DNA of 64,000 bases from Ferrovibrio sp. (GTDB lineage Bacteria; Pseudomonadota; Alphaproteobacteria; Ferrovibrionales; Ferrovibrionaceae), in assembly GCA_017991315.1 (NCBI GenBank), contig JAGOQS010000002.1, positions 682,001 through 746,000 of the forward strand, read 5' to 3'. Shown here in pieces: positions 36,715 through 45,562 of the stretch (position 1 is its first letter; the number at the start of each line of letters is the position of its first letter). The notes beneath the pieces were generated by a model. That model saw only the letters and a list, made by a program, of their open reading frames with translations. It searched no databases and was not told the DNA's origin. Both the position numbers and the translations under genes were made by a program.

Positions 36715-37683
36715 TTAATCAGCCGCTTCGGCGGCGTGGTGCGAATGCTCCGCGATGAATTTTTCCGCTTCCAGCGCCGCCATGCAACCGGTACCGGCCG
36801 CCGTTACCGCCTGGCGATAGATTTTATCCTGCACATCGCCGGCGGCGAATACGCCGGGAATGGTTGTCTGCGTCGTACCCGGCTTGGTGGTAATGTAGCC
36901 TTCCGCATCCAGCGGCAACTGGCCCTGGAACAGCGTGGTATTCGGCGTATGGCCAATGGCGATGAACACGCCATCGGTGGCGAGCGTCTGCACCGCGCCG
37001 GTCTTCACGTTCTTGAGCCGCACGGCATTGACGCCCTTCGGCTCCTCGCCGCCCTGGATCTCGTCGATCACATGGTCCCACACCACCTTGATCTTCGGAT
37101 TGGCGAAGAGGCGATCCTGCAGGATCTTCTCGGCGCGGAAACCGTCGCGGCGATGCACCACGGTGACTTCCGCTGCGTGATTGGTGAGATAGAGCGCTTC
37201 TTCCACGGCGGTATTGCCGCCGCCGACCACCACCACCTTCTTGCCACGGAAGAAGAAGCCGTCGCAGGTGGCGCAGGCGGAAACGCCAAAACCCTGGAAG
37301 GCCTGCTCGCTCGGCAGGCCGAGCCAGCGCGCCTGGGCACCCGTGGCGATGATCAGCGCGTCAGCGATGTAGCTATCGCCGGAATCGCCCTTGGCGACGA
37401 AAGGCCGCTTCGAGAGGTCGATCTCGGTGATGATGTCATGAATGATCTCGGTGCCGACATGCTTGGCCTGAGCTTCCATCTGCTCCATCAGCCAGGGGCC
37501 CTGGATCACCTCGGCGAAGCCGGGATAGTTCTCGACATCCGTGGTGATGGTGAGCTGGCCGCCAGGCTGCAGGCCATGCACCATGATCGGCTTCAGCGAC
37601 GCGCGCGCGGCATAGATCGCGGCAGTGGCGCCGGCCGGGCCGGAACCGAGGATCAGGACTTTGGTGCGAAAGGTCTGTGCCAT
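36715..37683 (-). CDS. trxB: Thioredoxin reductase
   Basis: A 322-residue FAD/NADPH enzyme that reduces thioredoxin. The FAD-binding motif is VLILGSGPAGATAAIYAARA at the N-terminus, the redox-active pair is CATC in SACATCDGFFF (about 138-141), the NADPH-binding motif is VVVVGGGNTAVEEALYL, and the C-terminal FAD motif is GVFAAGDVQD. Start MAQTFRTKV at 37683. Full length and catalytically intact. It is preceded by a large unknown protein gene (47 bases away) and followed by LysR. Confidence 0.96.
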   Translation of the reverse strand: MAQTFRTKVLILGSGPAGATAAIYAARASLKPIMVHGLQPGGQLTITTDVENYPGFAEVIQGPWLMEQMEAQAKHVGTEIIHDIITEIDLSKRPFVAKGDSGDSYIADALIIATGAQARWLGLPSEQAFQGFGVSACATCDGFFFRGKKVVVVGGGNTAVEEALYLTNHAAEVTVVHRRDGFRAEKILQDRLFANPKIKVVWDHVIDEIQGGEEPKGVNAVRLKNVKTGAVQTLATDGVFIAIGHTPNTTLFQGQLPLDAEGYITTKPGTTQTTIPGVFAAGDVQDKIYRQAVTAAGTGCMAALEAEKFIAEHSHHAAEAAD

Positions 37684-37730
37684 CTCTTTAACTTTCTCGT
37701 CTCGCAGTGCGTCACTCGTCTGGCAGCGCG

Positions 37731-39737
37731 TCAGAAGCCGAACATGTGATCCAGGCAGAAGCTCTGCCGGCCGTGCTGCAGGCCATGGAAGCCGAACAGC
37801 CGGCAGGTAACATCGCGGACCTGGACCCAGGCGCCGGCGCCGGCGCGCTGACGCGCCGAGTCGCCAAACAGCGCCGATACCTTGAAGAAATAGGAGCCGC
37901 CATGAGGAATGGCAATGTCGCACTCCGCCACCGGGCGGTATTGGCCATCGAACAGGGTCAGCTTGGTCTCCGAGGCACCAGGGCCGTAGCTGTCGACCGG
38001 CAGCGAGGCCGGATAGACCAGATGGCAGATCGAGTCGAAAGGAGCATCGCCCAACCGCAGGAACAGCCGGGTTGTCAGCCCCGGCGGCCGGTGCGTGTAG
38101 CTTTGCGGCTCGTCGCGGTAGGTGATCGGCATATTGTAGATATGTGCGCCGAAAATGGTTTCGGCCTGATGGCCGGAGGCGCGCTGCTCATAAAGCCCGA
38201 GCGCATGCAGCCAGCCATCGCCTTCGCCGCCCTCGCGGAAGTCGTAGAGATATTCCACATGGCCGTAGCCTGAGGGCATGGCCTTGCCGGCAGCTTTCAC
38301 CCAGGCATCGATATCGGCGGGCCGCGACTCGCGCCGCGCCAGACGGCCGAGATACTCCTCCGCCACCGTCTCGCCGGAAGCGTCGATCAAGGCCACGCGC
38401 AGCGGCAGTTCGTTCTGCGCCGTCGACATCGGCGTCGGCAAGGTCACCGAACGCCATTCATCCACCGGCAGGATCGGCAGCGGCATGATGTAACCCTTGC
38501 CGATCAGGCCGCCGAGCTTCGGCAGGTTCGGGTCCGGCTTGAGGTCGATACGCTCAACATTGGCATGCGCGATGCGTCGGCGGCCCGGCTTGGCATTGCC
38601 CTCGCCCTGCACGATTTCGTAGCGCGGGCGCACGAAATAGCGCCCGGCCTGAATTTCGATCTGGTCCGGGAAACGCGCCTCGGGCAGCAGCGCACCGAGA
38701 TCCACCGCCACGGTGCCGAATGGCGGCACTTCCTGGCCATACCAGGAGATCGCCTGGGCACCCATCAGATTGATGCCGATGGCGCCGGCCGGAATGGTCA
38801 GTGGGTGGCTGTTCTGTACCCAGAGCAGCAGCTTCTCGCCATCCTTCGGCGCCGGCACGCCGGCATAGAGATCCGCCGGCCAGGCATTGGCGTCATGGGT
38901 GCAGGAAAGCTGCAGGCCCGAATCAGAGAAACTGTCGAGCGCGTATTTGACCACATCATGGCCCCTCACGCGCAGGGCATGCAGAAACAGCGAGCCGACG
39001 AAATCGTCGAGGCCGAAACGCTGGCGCACATCACGGCTGTCGATGGCAATGGAGTGGAAGGCACCGCCAAGATTTTCCTCGGTCCATTCCGCCAGCACGC
39101 GGCCATCGGCACCAAACAGGCAGCACCACAAAGCCGGTGCCTCGGCGCCATAGCCGGTCCAGTAATTCGCCGTCACCACCTTGGTATGCAGGCCATCGTT
39201 GCCGTTGGCCGCGCTGGCAGCTTCATCGCGCAGGAAAGCAAAATTGGTGGCGAAATTGATCGGATCGAGGTAGCGACCGCGATTGCTGAGCCAGGTATCG
39301 GGCAGCCGCATGGCATCAAGCGTCAGCACCTCGCAGCCCGGCGGCAGCAGGCGTTCGATCTGCTTGGCCAACAGTTGCGCGTCAAACGCCGTGATCAGCA
39401 CGCCATCGGGCTTGAGCGCCTTGATGTCGGTTACCGGCCGGGTGGTGAGCCCAAGCCGGGTCTGGCCGATATCCTCCACGCGCTGCACCAGCACGGCAGC
39501 GAGATTGTCGCGCGGCACCGGGAAGAAGGCATTGAAATGCTCGGCAGCCGGCGAGGGTTCCGGGTCGTAGACCACCAGGCGCTGGAATTTTGCCAGACTG
39601 GCGGCGAGTTCCCGTCCCTGCGCCATGGTGCGGGGGTGCCCTAAGGCCTTGAACAGGCTATGGCCGCCGAAATTATTGCCCGGACGCCAGCCGCCACGGG
39701 CGTCCTGGTTGGAAAACGTCTCGAATTTGAGCGCCAT
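37731..39737 (-). CDS. Large protein of unknown function upstream of trxB
   Basis: A 668-residue protein, start MALKFETFSNQDA at 39737. I do not recognise the family. No signal peptide or membrane segment is evident, so it is probably cytoplasmic. Residues about 35-150 contain a Rossmann-like alternation (LAKFQRLVVYDPEP, DGVLITAFDAQLLA, LLPPGCEVLTLDAMRLP), as if binding a nucleotide or sugar. Residues about 320-420 are predicted beta-rich (LLLWVQNSHPLTIPAGAIGIN, ISWYGQEVPPFGTVAVDLG). The C-terminal 200 residues are again beta-rich with many aromatic residues. The protein carries repeated WYG/YGP turns but no catalytic signature I can name. Position upstream of trxB suggests, but does not prove, a redox connection. 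Confidence 0.75.
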   Translation of the reverse strand: MALKFETFSNQDARGGWRPGNNFGGHSLFKALGHPRTMAQGRELAASLAKFQRLVVYDPEPSPAAEHFNAFFPVPRDNLAAVLVQRVEDIGQTRLGLTTRPVTDIKALKPDGVLITAFDAQLLAKQIERLLPPGCEVLTLDAMRLPDTWLSNRGRYLDPINFATNFAFLRDEAASAANGNDGLHTKVVTANYWTGYGAEAPALWCCLFGADGRVLAEWTEENLGGAFHSIAIDSRDVRQRFGLDDFVGSLFLHALRVRGHDVVKYALDSFSDSGLQLSCTHDANAWPADLYAGVPAPKDGEKLLLWVQNSHPLTIPAGAIGINLMGAQAISWYGQEVPPFGTVAVDLGALLPEARFPDQIEIQAGRYFVRPRYEIVQGEGNAKPGRRRIAHANVERIDLKPDPNLPKLGGLIGKGYIMPLPILPVDEWRSVTLPTPMSTAQNELPLRVALIDASGETVAEEYLGRLARRESRPADIDAWVKAAGKAMPSGYGHVEYLYDFREGGEGDGWLHALGLYEQRASGHQAETIFGAHIYNMPITYRDEPQSYTHRPPGLTTRLFLRLGDAPFDSICHLVYPASLPVDSYGPGASETKLTLFDGQYRPVAECDIAIPHGGSYFFKVSALFGDSARQRAGAGAWVQVRDVTCRLFGFHGLQHGRQSFCLDHMFGF

Positions 39738-39856
39738 GCGGGCCTGGGCCTTTAGTCTGAAAGCGTGCGGCGGGACGGTAGCACTGCGACCGCCCCACAT
39801 AAATCGCTTCGGCCTCGTTTTTTCCCTGCCCACCCCCTTGGAACGGGTGGCATTTG

Positions 39857-39862
39857 TATAAT
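39857..39862 (+). promoter_or_regulatory. Consensus -10 element of the Lrp-type gene
   Basis: TATAAT at 39857-39862 is a perfect -10 hexamer, 35 bases before the ATG. The -35 region is GC-rich with no clear hexamer, as expected for an activated or autoregulated promoter. The surrounding AT stretch is striking against the GC-rich flanks. Confidence 0.5.
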
Positions 39863-39896
39863 ATTATTGCGCGACGGGGCGCCAGTAGGAATTTTT

Positions 39897-40394
39897 ATGC
39901 AAAAAGTTAAGCTCGATCAGATCGACCGCAAGATCCTTGCCGATCTGCAGGCCGATGGCCGCATGACCAACGTGGATCTCGCCCAACGGGTGGGGATTTC
40001 CGCCCCGCCCTGCCTGCGCCGGGTACGAGCGCTGGAGGAGGCTGGCTATATCAAGGGCTACCATGCCGAGTTGAACGCCCAGTTGCTCGGCTACGGCGTC
40101 ACCGTGTTCGCCATGGTGGGCCTGAACAGCCAGGCCGAGCATGACCTGGTGGCCTTCGAGCAGACCGTGGCCGGCTGGGCGCAAGTGCGCGAATGCCACA
40201 TGCTGGCCGGCGAGAACGATTTCATTCTCAAGGTGGTGGCCCGCGACTGGGACGCCTACCAGACCTTCCTGACCAAGGAACTGACGGCGTTGCAGAATGT
40301 GGCGCATGTGAAGACCGCGCTGACCATCCGCTGCTCCAAGAGCGAGCCGGGCGTGCCCGTGGACATGCCGACCGACGACGCCACGGTGGATTAA
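39897..40394 (+). CDS. Lrp/AsnC family transcriptional regulator
   Basis: A 165-residue regulator. The start MQKVKLDQIDRKIL at 39897 is preferred to an in-frame one 132 bases earlier since AGGA is at the correct distance and the winged helix starts there. The HTH (LADLQADGRMTNVDLAQRVG, then ISAPPCLRRVRALEEAG) is followed by the RAM ligand-binding domain (GYGVTVFAMVGLN, VRECHMLAGENDFILKVVARD). It senses amino acids and is divergent from the large unknown gene, which may be its target. Confidence 0.93.
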   Translation: MQKVKLDQIDRKILADLQADGRMTNVDLAQRVGISAPPCLRRVRALEEAGYIKGYHAELNAQLLGYGVTVFAMVGLNSQAEHDLVAFEQTVAGWAQVRECHMLAGENDFILKVVARDWDAYQTFLTKELTALQNVAHVKTALTIRCSKSEPGVPVDMPTDDATVD

Positions 40395-40413
40395 AACCAG
40401 CCAGGCGCCGGCA

Positions 40414-40824
40414 TTACCGCCGGGGCGGCAACCCTTCAAATTGCGGCAGTTGTTCCGGGATGACGTGAAAATCCTGCCGGTCCATCGTGTAGATCGCCAT
40501 TTTCGGCCCGCCGAACTTTGCCGGCTCGTCCAGCGTGCCGATCTTCAGCACTACGGCCGGCAGATCCGGACGGCGGGTGATCAGATGGGTACCGCAATCG
40601 GGGCAGAATTCCCGCGTCACCGGCTGCTCCAGATCGCTGCGGGTGAATAACTTCGGCTCGCCGCTGGTATAGCTGAAGCCCTGGGCCGGCATGAGCATGA
40701 ACAGGTTAGGCGCGCCGCCACTGATATATTGGCATTCGCGGCAATGGCATTGCGCCTTCATGATCGGATCGCCCTCGGCGCGATAGCGCAGCTTGCCGCA
40801 ATAGCATCCACCTTCCAGCGTCAT
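40414..40824 (-). CDS. GFA family (glutathione-dependent formaldehyde-activating) zinc protein
   Basis: A 136-residue protein starting MTLEGGCYCGKLRY at 40824, with GGGAGGG ahead. The zinc ligands are seen in CYCG, CHCRECQ and CPDCGTH, the pattern of the GFA/CENP-V fold. The family is named for spontaneous S-hydroxymethylglutathione formation, though most members are only described as zinc-dependent small proteins. Convergent with the Lrp-type gene. Confidence 0.9.
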   Translation of the reverse strand: MTLEGGCYCGKLRYRAEGDPIMKAQCHCRECQYISGGAPNLFMLMPAQGFSYTSGEPKLFTRSDLEQPVTREFCPDCGTHLITRRPDLPAVVLKIGTLDEPAKFGGPKMAIYTMDRQDFHVIPEQLPQFEGLPPRR

Positions 40825-40897
40825 CACACCCTCCCTCATTGATCTTGGCGGCATTATCCGTCGCGGCAGCAGGCCGCGGTCAAGCATTGCGGCGGGC

Positions 40898-40931
40898 AAA
40901 AAAATACCCGGCCGAAACGAGTTCGGCCGGG
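40898..40931 (-). terminator. Rho-independent terminator of the MFS gene
   Basis: Reading the minus strand, CCCGGCCGAA and TTCGGCCGGG pair perfectly over a five-base loop (40931-40907) and are followed by TATTTTTTT. It lies 25 bases after the MFS stop. Confidence 0.9.
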
Positions 40932-40956
40932 CTCATGCCAGGGCAGGACTGCTCAG

Positions 40957-42567
40957 TCAGGCATGAAGGTCGCGGTCCAACTTGTCGCGGAGGAACAACG
41001 AACCAACGACAAGCGACATGACCGCGATAGCGATCGGATACCAAAGCCCCATGAAAACATTCCCGGACGCCGTCACCATAGCCGGCGCCAGCAGTAGCAG
41101 CAGACTGCCGAAACCACCAAAACCAAGCTGCAGCGGCAACGACAGCGAGGAGACACGCAGCCGTGCCGGAAAGGCTTCGGCCAGGAAAGCGGCCAGCGGT
41201 GCCAACACCATCGCGCCCAGCAAGGCCAGCAACGTCAGCCACAGCAAACTGAACGGATAATTCACCTGAGCCGGATCGGCTGTGACGGGATAGCCGCTAT
41301 CGCGCATCACGGCCAGCAGCCGCGGCGGATCGAAACTGTGCAATTCACGGGCACCGACGCGCAGCGTGAAGGCATGGCCGGGCAAGGCCGGTTGGCTATG
41401 GAAGCTCAAGCCCGCGCGCAGCAGGAAATCACGGGCCTGGTCGCAAGCGTTCCGCTCCGGCCCGGCCAGCATCGGAAATGCGGTGCCGCAATCGGCAGCG
41501 ATGGCAATCGGTATGCGCCGCTGGAAATCCGCCAGAGCCGGATGCGCGGCATGGCTCAGCGCATTGAACAGCGGGAAGTAGCCCACCGCCGCCAGCAGGC
41601 AGCCAGCCATGATGATGCGCAGCCGGCCAATGCGATCCGAGAGCCAGCCGAACAGCACATAGCCCGGAGCCGCCAGCAACAGGGCCGCACCGACCAGACC
41701 GTAGGCAATGCCGGTATCGAGCTTCAGTGTTTCGGTGAGGAAATTCAGCGCATAGATGTGGCCGGCATACCACACCACGGCCGGGCCGGCGGTGGCACCA
41801 AGCAGCACCAACAGCACCAGGCGGCTGTTGGGATAGCGGAACAGACTTTCGCGCAACGGCGCATCGGCATTGCGGCCCTCGGCCTGCAGCCGCTGGAACA
41901 CGCCGGATTCGTTCATGCGCAGGCGCGTGATGGCGAACAGCCCCAGCAGCAGCACACCGCCAAGAAACGGCAGCCGCCAGCCGAGTTCGGCGAATTCTAC
42001 CGGGGTGAATGCCGCCCGGCTTATGGTCAGCACCAGCAGGGCGAGCAGCAGGCCGAGCGAACCTGCCGCCTGCAGCCAGCCGGTGGCCTGGCCGCGCTGG
42101 GCCTGCGGCGCCTGCTCCGCAACATAGGCAATGGCGGCCCCTTGGCCGCCGCCCAGGCTGATACCCTGCAGCGCACGCAACAACAGCAACAGCATCGGCG
42201 CCGCCCAACCGATGCTGGCGAAACCCGGCAGTAGGCCAAGCAGCAACGTGGCGAGGCCTGAAACCAGCAGGGAAAACAGGAAGGCAGCGCGACGGCCATG
42301 ACGATCCGCCAGCGGGCCAAACAGCAATGCTCCCAGCGGCCGGGTCAGCAGGCCGGAGAGATAAGTGGCAAAAACCGCAAGCAGGGCAGCGGTTTCACTG
42401 CCCAGGGGGAAGAACTGCCCGGCCAGCACCGGCGCCAGCAACAAGTAGATATAGAAATCATACCATTCGAACAGGCTGCCTAATGCCGCAGCGGCAACAG
42501 GGCGCCAGCCGGCAGCAACACCTGTGCCCGCCGTTGTCATCCCCAATCCTGCCACCGCCTCGCTCAT
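40957..42567 (-). CDS. MHS-type major facilitator transporter (ProP/KgtP/ShiA group)
   Basis: A 536-residue carrier with about 12 membrane helices. MFS signatures: GSLFEWYDFYIYLLLAPVL in the first helix and RPLGALLFGPLADRHGRRAAF between helices 2 and 3, typical for metabolite:H+ symporters. It has a long polar segment between helices 8 and 9 (about residues 340-420, with two cysteines in IAADCGTAFPML and GPERNACDQARD) that ordinary MHS proteins lack; a periplasmic domain is likely. Substrate unknown. Confidence 0.88.
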   Translation of the reverse strand: MSEAVAGLGMTTAGTGVAAGWRPVAAAALGSLFEWYDFYIYLLLAPVLAGQFFPLGSETAALLAVFATYLSGLLTRPLGALLFGPLADRHGRRAAFLFSLLVSGLATLLLGLLPGFASIGWAAPMLLLLLRALQGISLGGGQGAAIAYVAEQAPQAQRGQATGWLQAAGSLGLLLALLVLTISRAAFTPVEFAELGWRLPFLGGVLLLGLFAITRLRMNESGVFQRLQAEGRNADAPLRESLFRYPNSRLVLLVLLGATAGPAVVWYAGHIYALNFLTETLKLDTGIAYGLVGAALLLAAPGYVLFGWLSDRIGRLRIIMAGCLLAAVGYFPLFNALSHAAHPALADFQRRIPIAIAADCGTAFPMLAGPERNACDQARDFLLRAGLSFHSQPALPGHAFTLRVGARELHSFDPPRLLAVMRDSGYPVTADPAQVNYPFSLLWLTLLALLGAMVLAPLAAFLAEAFPARLRVSSLSLPLQLGFGGFGSLLLLLAPAMVTASGNVFMGLWYPIAIAVMSLVVGSLFLRDKLDRDLHA

Positions 42568-42852
42568 GGTTCAGGTCCGGTCCTTTTACGCTGCCGGGTA
42601 CGCTGCCAGCATTCCTGACGCCTCTGATTCCAGACTCCCATGCGGGGTCATAAACTCTCCATGGCTAAAGCCCCCGCACCGCATAAACAAAAAGTAATGC
42701 CTGCAGTTGCACGGCATCGCATGCCGCCTGCCTGCTCATGGTTGCGGGGGGCGCGCGTTTACGGGAGACTGGCCTGCCGATACCAAGAGTTGCGGTGCCG
42801 CTGCATGGCCATGCCTGTCTTTTTCCATGTCTCAGATACCGGAGAGCCGGAT

Positions 42853-44385
42853 ATGCGGCCCCGCTGGATGGGGCACCGCGTGGCGCCGGTGCTCGGCAGT
42901 GCTGCACTCACCGCGGTCTGCGGACTGATCGCGCATGTGCTGGAACTGCTGCTGCCGATCGACCACCTGAGCGTGGTGTTTCTGCCCGCCGTGCTGGCCA
43001 GCGCCATTGCCTGGGGCCTGGGGCCCTCACTGTTCGCCGCCGTGCTGGCGGTCGCGGTGTCGAGCTTCTTCTTCTACAAGCCGTTCTACAATCTGCATAT
43101 CGGCGAACCGCAGGAGCTGGTCGACTTGGTGGTGTTCACCGCCGTGGCGGTGGTGGCAAGCCATCTTGCTGCCTTCGCACGCCGCCACGCGCTGGAAGCC
43201 CGGCGCCGTGAGGCCGATCTCGCCGACCTGCAGCGTTTCAGCCGCCGCTTGGCCGATACCGCCGATCCGGCCGGCGTCGGCCGGGTGATTGTCGAGCATC
43301 TTGGCGGCGCCGCGAAACCCGCGCATCTGTTCGAACCGCAGCGCGGCAGCCTGGAGCCGATTGCCTCCAGCGCCGCTGCGCAACAGCAGCCGTTGCCGTT
43401 CGAGGAAGCACGCAAGGCCTGGAATGACGCCCTGGCTTCCGGTGCCGCGCGGGTGCAGGCGGATGTCGGCCCGTGGCGCTTTCACTTCCTGCGCGCCGGT
43501 GGCCGCGCCATCGGCCTGCTGGCGCGACGGCGCGACGATCTCGGTGCCATCGGCGAAACCGATTACGGCGCTGCGCTGCTGGATCAGGCGGCCACCGCGC
43601 TGGAACGTGCGCAACTTGCCCTGGCGATGGAAAATGCCCGCGTCGCCAAACATGCCGAGCGGCTGCGCGAAGCCGTGATCGGCGCCATCAGCCATGATCT
43701 GCAAACACCGCTGGCGGCCATTATCGGCGCTGCCTCGACGCTGGAAAGCTTCGGCAGCCTGGTGGACGAGCCGCAGCGCGTCGAACTGCTCGGCACCATC
43801 CGCGAGGAAAGCGAACGCTTGGGGCGAAACTTCTCCAAACTGTTCGACATGAGCCAGATCGGTGCCGGCGAACTGGTGCCGAAGCTGGAGCGGCTGGAAC
43901 TGGCCGATATCGTCGACGCCGTGCTGCGCCACACCGCCCGCGTGCTGCGCGCGCATCACGTTGAGGTATCGCTGCCCGTAGACCTGCCGATGCTGCATCT
44001 CGATGCCCTGATGCTGGAACACGCGCTGGAAAACCTGCTGGAGAATGCGTCGAAATACGCCCCCGCCGGTACCAGCGTAAGCCTCACCGCACGCCAGCAG
44101 ATCGAAATGGGCCGCGAGCGCGTGGTGATCGAAATCGCCGATCAAGGCATCGGCATTGGTGCCGACGAGATCGAGCGCATCTTCGAACCTTTCTATCGCG
44201 CCGGCCGTAGCGGCGATGGCCTGGAGCCACGCCCCGCCGGCAAGGGCCTCGGCCTGATGATCAGCCGCGCCTTCGTCGAAGCCAATGGCGGCACGCTCAC
44301 GGCCAGCAGCCCCGGCCCCGGCCAAGGCTCCATTTTCCGTATTTCCCTACCAGTACCGCCGGCTGAACCGGCGTTGGAGGCATGA
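42853..44385 (+). CDS. Sensor histidine kinase with KdpD-like DUF4118 membrane domain
   Basis: A 510-residue kinase. The start MRPRWMGHRV at 42853 is set by GGAGAG six bases upstream; a longer frame has no such site. Four short hydrophobic helices at about 10-110 form the DUF4118 domain (SVVFLPAVLASAIAWGLGPSL). A GAF-like region follows, then His281 in AISHDLQTPLAAIIG and the HATPase domain with GKGLGLMI. It lacks the large N-terminal cytoplasmic KdpD/USP domains of classical KdpD, so potassium sensing is uncertain. Its stop overlaps the next gene by four bases. The 285-base region in front of it shows no gene. Confidence 0.92.
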   Translation: MRPRWMGHRVAPVLGSAALTAVCGLIAHVLELLLPIDHLSVVFLPAVLASAIAWGLGPSLFAAVLAVAVSSFFFYKPFYNLHIGEPQELVDLVVFTAVAVVASHLAAFARRHALEARRREADLADLQRFSRRLADTADPAGVGRVIVEHLGGAAKPAHLFEPQRGSLEPIASSAAAQQQPLPFEEARKAWNDALASGAARVQADVGPWRFHFLRAGGRAIGLLARRRDDLGAIGETDYGAALLDQAATALERAQLALAMENARVAKHAERLREAVIGAISHDLQTPLAAIIGAASTLESFGSLVDEPQRVELLGTIREESERLGRNFSKLFDMSQIGAGELVPKLERLELADIVDAVLRHTARVLRAHHVEVSLPVDLPMLHLDALMLEHALENLLENASKYAPAGTSVSLTARQQIEMGRERVVIEIADQGIGIGADEIERIFEPFYRAGRSGDGLEPRPAGKGLGLMISRAFVEANGGTLTASSPGPGQGSIFRISLPVPPAEPALEA

Positions 44386-45107
44386 TGACCCAGAAGAACA
44401 CGATCCAGAAAATCCTGGTGATCGACGACGAAGCGCCGATCCGCCGTTTCCTGCGCACCGGCCTGTCGGTGCACGGTTACGATGTCGCCGAAGCCGAATC
44501 CGGCCAGGAAGGCTTGCGACTCGCCGCCGCCTCGCCACCCGACCTGGTGGTGCTGGATTTGCAGCTTGGCGACATGGACGGCCTGGATGTGCTGAACCGC
44601 CTGCGCGAATGGAGCGCGGTGCCGGTCTTCATCCTCTCGGTACGCAACCGCGAGGTGGAGAAGGTGCGGGCCTTCGAACTCGGCGCCGATGATTACGTGG
44701 TGAAGCCATTCGGCATGGCGGAATTCGTCGCCCGCGTGAAGGCACTGATGCGGCGGCGCAAGGCCGATGCGGTGACCGGCGAGCCGGTATTCAATGTCGG
44801 CGAACTGGCCATCGACATGGCGCATCGCGTGGTGTCGATGCGCGGCGAGCCGGTGCGGCTCTCGCCCAAGGAATACAAGCTGCTGAGCCAGCTTGCGCTA
44901 CATGCCGGCAAGGTGCTGACCCATGACCAGCTCTTGCGCCATGTCTGGGGCGCTGCCCATGCCGAGGATGTGCATTATCTGCGCATCTTCATGCGCAAGC
45001 TGCGCCAGAAGATCGAACCCGATCCGACCCGGCCGCGCTACATCGCCACCGAACTCGGTGTCGGTTACCGGCTGCTGACTGCCGATCAGGCTCAGCTTGC
45101 GCGCTGA
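44382..45107 (+). CDS. KdpE-like response regulator
   Basis: A 241-residue OmpR-family regulator. The receiver has Asp59 in VVLDLQLGD and Lys of YVVKPFG. The winged helix includes LSPKEYKLLSQLALHAGKVLT and HYLRIFMRKLRQKI, which is the KdpE-type C-terminus. It overlaps the kinase stop by four bases (ATGA), so translation is coupled. kdpFABC is not next to this pair. Confidence 0.93.
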   Translation: MMTQKNTIQKILVIDDEAPIRRFLRTGLSVHGYDVAEAESGQEGLRLAAASPPDLVVLDLQLGDMDGLDVLNRLREWSAVPVFILSVRNREVEKVRAFELGADDYVVKPFGMAEFVARVKALMRRRKADAVTGEPVFNVGELAIDMAHRVVSMRGEPVRLSPKEYKLLSQLALHAGKVLTHDQLLRHVWGAAHAEDVHYLRIFMRKLRQKIEPDPTRPRYIATELGVGYRLLTADQAQLAR

Positions 45108-45134
45108 CGCGCGCGGGCTCAGCTTGCGCACTGA
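45089..45134. repeat. 27-base-period tandem duplication including a stop codon
   Basis: GGCTCAGCTTGCGCGCTGA (45089-45107, ending in the kdpE-like stop) recurs as GGCTCAGCTTGCGCACTGA (45116-45134) with one mismatch. The copy lies just outside the gene and three bases before the stop of arfB on the other strand. It is probably a slippage duplication. Confidence 0.75.
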
Positions 45135-45137
45135 AAC

Positions 45138-45557
45138 CTAATCCAGATTCGGGCGGCCGCGGTTGGCTTTCACGTTGCCGCGCTTCGCCTTTGAATCCAT
45201 GCGCCGCTGCTGCGAGCCCTTGGTCGGCTTGGTGGCGCGGCGTGGCTTCGGCTTGTGCGTCGCCTGACGGATCAGGTCAACGAGGCGGGCAATCGCGTCC
45301 TCGCGGTTACGCTCCTGACTGCGGTGCGCCTGCGCGGTGATGACGATGATGCCGTCATTGGTCAGCCTCTGACCCGCCAGGGTGAGCAGCTTGTCACGCA
45401 CCTCCTCGGGTAATGAAGGCGAGCCCTTGGCGTCGAAGCGCAACTGCACAGCCGACGACACCTTATTTACATTCTGCCCGCCAGGCCCGGAAGCACGGAT
45501 GAAGCTCAACTGGATTTCGTCGTCGCGTAGCGCAATCCGCTGCGTCACCTGGATCAT
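45138..45557 (-). CDS. arfB: Alternative ribosome-rescue factor ArfB (peptidyl-tRNA hydrolase)
   Basis: A 139-residue protein. The GGQ motif is in SGPGGQNVNKVSSA (about residues 24-27), and a Lys/Arg-rich C-terminal tail (about 105-139: KPKPRRATKPTKGSQQRR) matches the tail that enters the mRNA channel of stalled ribosomes. It releases nascent chains from non-stop ribosomes. Start MIQVTQRIAL at 45557, only five bases after the stop of the enolase-like gene, so probably in the same transcript. Confidence 0.93.
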   Translation of the reverse strand: MIQVTQRIALRDDEIQLSFIRASGPGGQNVNKVSSAVQLRFDAKGSPSLPEEVRDKLLTLAGQRLTNDGIIVITAQAHRSQERNREDAIARLVDLIRQATHKPKPRRATKPTKGSQQRRMDSKAKRGNVKANRGRPNLD

Positions 45558-45562
45558 GGCCT

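Noticed and set aside
42568-42852. A possible riboswitch or small gene in the 285-base divergent region between the MFS and KdpD-like genes.
   Set aside because: Only short, weak inverted repeats are seen, and the in-frame extension of the kinase lacks a ribosome binding site.
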